NCBI RefSeq assembly: GCF_031844845.1
Contig: NZ_JAVRMB020000059.1
Location: 1 to 6,728 of the forward strand
Source of the DNA: Endozoicomonas sp031844845
Lineage (GTDB): Bacteria; Pseudomonadota; Gammaproteobacteria; Pseudomonadales; Endozoicomonadaceae
Direction of reading: 5' to 3'
Length of the DNA stretch: 6,728 bases
The notes under the pieces were generated by a model. The model searched no databases. It was not told the DNA's origin and was given only the letters and a program-made list of their open reading frames with translations. The position numbers were made by a program, and so were the translations under genes. Shown one piece after another: positions 5,713 through 6,728 of this stretch (position 1 is the stretch's first letter; the number at the start of each line of letters is the position of its first letter).

Positions 5713-6282
5713 ATGACCAGACTCACCGAAACACTGGACGTCATTGACCAGCTTCATGCAATGGATCCAAAGATCATTGATGGGACACCGGCAGAGCTGG
5801 ATTATGCCCGACAGATGACGTACTGGTTGCAACAACTGGCACCGGATGCTTCAGAAGAACTGCAGATCGCTGTTCGCAGCCAGCATTTGTGTCGCTGGGA
5901 AATTTCCCGCTCTGAATATCCCGAAGGGCGCACGGGTTATCTGCAGTGGCGAACAGAACTTGGCAAAATGCATGCCCGCAAAGCCACTGAAGTTATGGAG
6001 CAGAACGGTTACTCTGAACAAAGCTGTGAAAAGGCTTCAGCCATTATTCGCAAGCAGGGCATTAAACGTAATCAGGATGCCCAAATACTGGAAGATTGTG
6101 CCTGTCTGGTCTTTTTGACACGGGATTTTTCTGCCTTTTCTGTGAAATACCCCAGAGATAAAATCATATCCATTGTGCAGAAGACCTGGAAAAAGATGTC
6201 AGAGAGAGCTCAGCAAGAAGCATTACAGCTACCTTTTACAGAAAACGATAAAAAAATACTTGAGGAGGCATTAAGGGATTAA
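5713..6282 (+). CDS. DUF4202 domain-containing protein
   Basis: The 189-aa product is soluble and helical. It matches my recollection of the DUF4202 family along its length: an N-terminal helix with DPK, a central QHLCRWEISRSEYPEGRTGY segment followed by WRTEL..MHA, then LEDCACLVFL and a C-terminal KTWKKMS motif. The conserved histidines (QHLCRW and KMHA) and acidic residues recall a metal-binding HD-like helical fold, but the family has no established biochemical function that I know of. I chose the ATG at 5713 (AGGA nine bases upstream) over an in-frame GTG at 5674 because the family's first helix begins right after it; the longer form would be 202 aa. No terminator is evident: a heptamer array begins eight bases after the stop. 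Confidence 0.85.
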   Translation: MTRLTETLDVIDQLHAMDPKIIDGTPAELDYARQMTYWLQQLAPDASEELQIAVRSQHLCRWEISRSEYPEGRTGYLQWRTELGKMHARKATEVMEQNGYSEQSCEKASAIIRKQGIKRNQDAQILEDCACLVFLTRDFSAFSVKYPRDKIISIVQKTWKKMSERAQQEALQLPFTENDKKILEEALRD

Positions 6283-6290
6283 GGAAACCG

Positions 6291-6353
6291 CTTCCCACTT
6301 CCCACTTCCCACTTCCCACTTCCCACTTTCCACTTTCCACTTTCCACTTCCCG
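6291..6353. repeat. Heptamer tandem array, (CTTCCCA)x5 (CTTTCCA)x3 CTTCCCG
   Basis: Nine consecutive 7-nt units span 63 nt. The first five are identical, the next three share one C-to-T change and the last is a variant, so variation is in blocks, as expected from slippage or unequal exchange. It begins eight bases after the DUF4202 stop codon. The opposite strand is purine-only within most units (GGGAAG). No coding role is apparent. Confidence 0.9.
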
Positions 6354-6403
6354 CAAAAGCACAAGTGGCTATGGATTCAGGCTCGCTCCCACAGGTAGAC
6401 TCG

Positions 6404-6469
6404 TTCCCATGCTCCGCGTGGGAATGCATACGGGACTGGCCGTATGCCGCCGGACTTTTTGATAGTCCG
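6404..6469. repeat. Run of three REP-like hairpins
   Basis: Successive stems are TTCCCATGC-TCC-GCGTGGGAA (6404-6424, 9 bp with one G-T pair), GCATACGG-GACTGG-CCGTATGC (6426-6447, perfect 8 bp) and CGGACT...AGTCCG (6451-6469, 6 bp). The first belongs to the TTCCCACGCTCTGCGTGGGAA repeat type that recurs at 6558-6580 and 6633-6654. There is no gene here; minus-strand frames across the region are artefacts of the repeats. Confidence 0.75.
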
Positions 6470-6477
6470 TAGTGCAG

Positions 6478-6728
6478 GGAAGCGTTAAACCCAATGCAGA
6501 TACCACCACCGTCATCCCCGCGCAGGAGGCTGTCGCAAAACCCACCAGGAAAACCCTCCTCGCTCCCACGCTCTGCGTGGTAGCGCCAGGACCCAACCAC
6601 AGACACGATTCCTGCGGTTGGCTATGCATTCCCACGCAGAGCGTGGGAATGAGGTTCCTGGTGGGTTTTGCGACAGCCTCGCAGGCGGGGATGACGGCGG
6701 TGGGATCTGCATTGGGTTTAACGCTTCC
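6478..6728. repeat. Nested long inverted repeat (MITE- or BIME-like), reaching the window end
   Basis: The outer arms are 74 nt each (6478-6551 and 6655-6728); I count 68 of 74 complementary positions. Four of the six mismatches fall in one small block reading CGCAGG on one arm and CCTGCG on the other, that is, locally inverted. Inside them are second arms (6558-6580 and 6633-6654, the CCCACGCTCTGCGTGG repeat) and a third pair (CCAACCACAG / CTGCGGTTGG). The whole could fold as one hairpin of about 250 nt. The right arm ends exactly at the window edge, so the full extent is unknown. No coding sequence is supported. Confidence 0.8.

Noticed and set aside
6271..6712. Several minus-strand frames of 66-111 codons
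   Set aside because: They are mutually overlapping and consist of translated heptamers and REP-like repeats (phrases such as GKWEVGSGKWE); no genuine gene is supported.

Overview
The window looks like chromosomal DNA of a marine, probably host-associated gammaproteobacterium. The ettA gene is very close to the enterobacterial protein throughout. The middle of the window carries a eukaryotic-type SET-domain gene and many small palindromic repeats, a combination familiar from Endozoicomonas-like Oceanospirillales. The genus is an inference; no rRNA or other taxonomic marker is present.

Layout. Positions 1-1641 hold ettA (ABC-F translation factor), lacking about its first nine codons at the window edge. 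Positions 1642-4018 are an AT-richer accessory segment. It contains a convergent SET-domain gene (1651-3033, minus), a telomere-like GGGTTT hexamer array upstream of that gene (3145-3186), and a palindrome- and repeat-rich stretch (3247-3835) with a 178-bp-offset tandem duplication. It also holds a short orphan reading frame (about 3840-3952, minus). At 4019-4114 the last 31 codons plus stop of ettA appear a second time, followed directly by a good intrinsic terminator (4138-4180). After that come a small secreted-protein gene with a one-base frameshift in its signal peptide (4326-4845), a terminator, an atypical SDR/HTATIP2-like oxidoreductase (4932-5606, minus), and a divergent DUF4202 gene (5713-6282). 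The right end is non-coding: a heptamer array, a run of hairpins, and a 74-bp inverted repeat enclosing further inverted repeats.

Main interpretation. The two ettA tails are equal in length (96 nt) and identical for their first 23 nt. After that they differ at 16 positions, 13 of them synonymous. The tail attached to the intact gene uses AT-shifted codons, whereas the displaced tail has ettA-like codon use and the terminator. This is the signature of a roughly 2.5-kb element that inserted into the 3' end of ettA and carried a recoded replacement tail, so the gene product was preserved. The cargo is the SET-domain protein, a plausible host-directed lysine methyltransferase. No recombinase is visible inside the element.

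The remaining genes look like ordinary, separately transcribed chromosomal genes. Nothing in the sequence links them functionally to the element.
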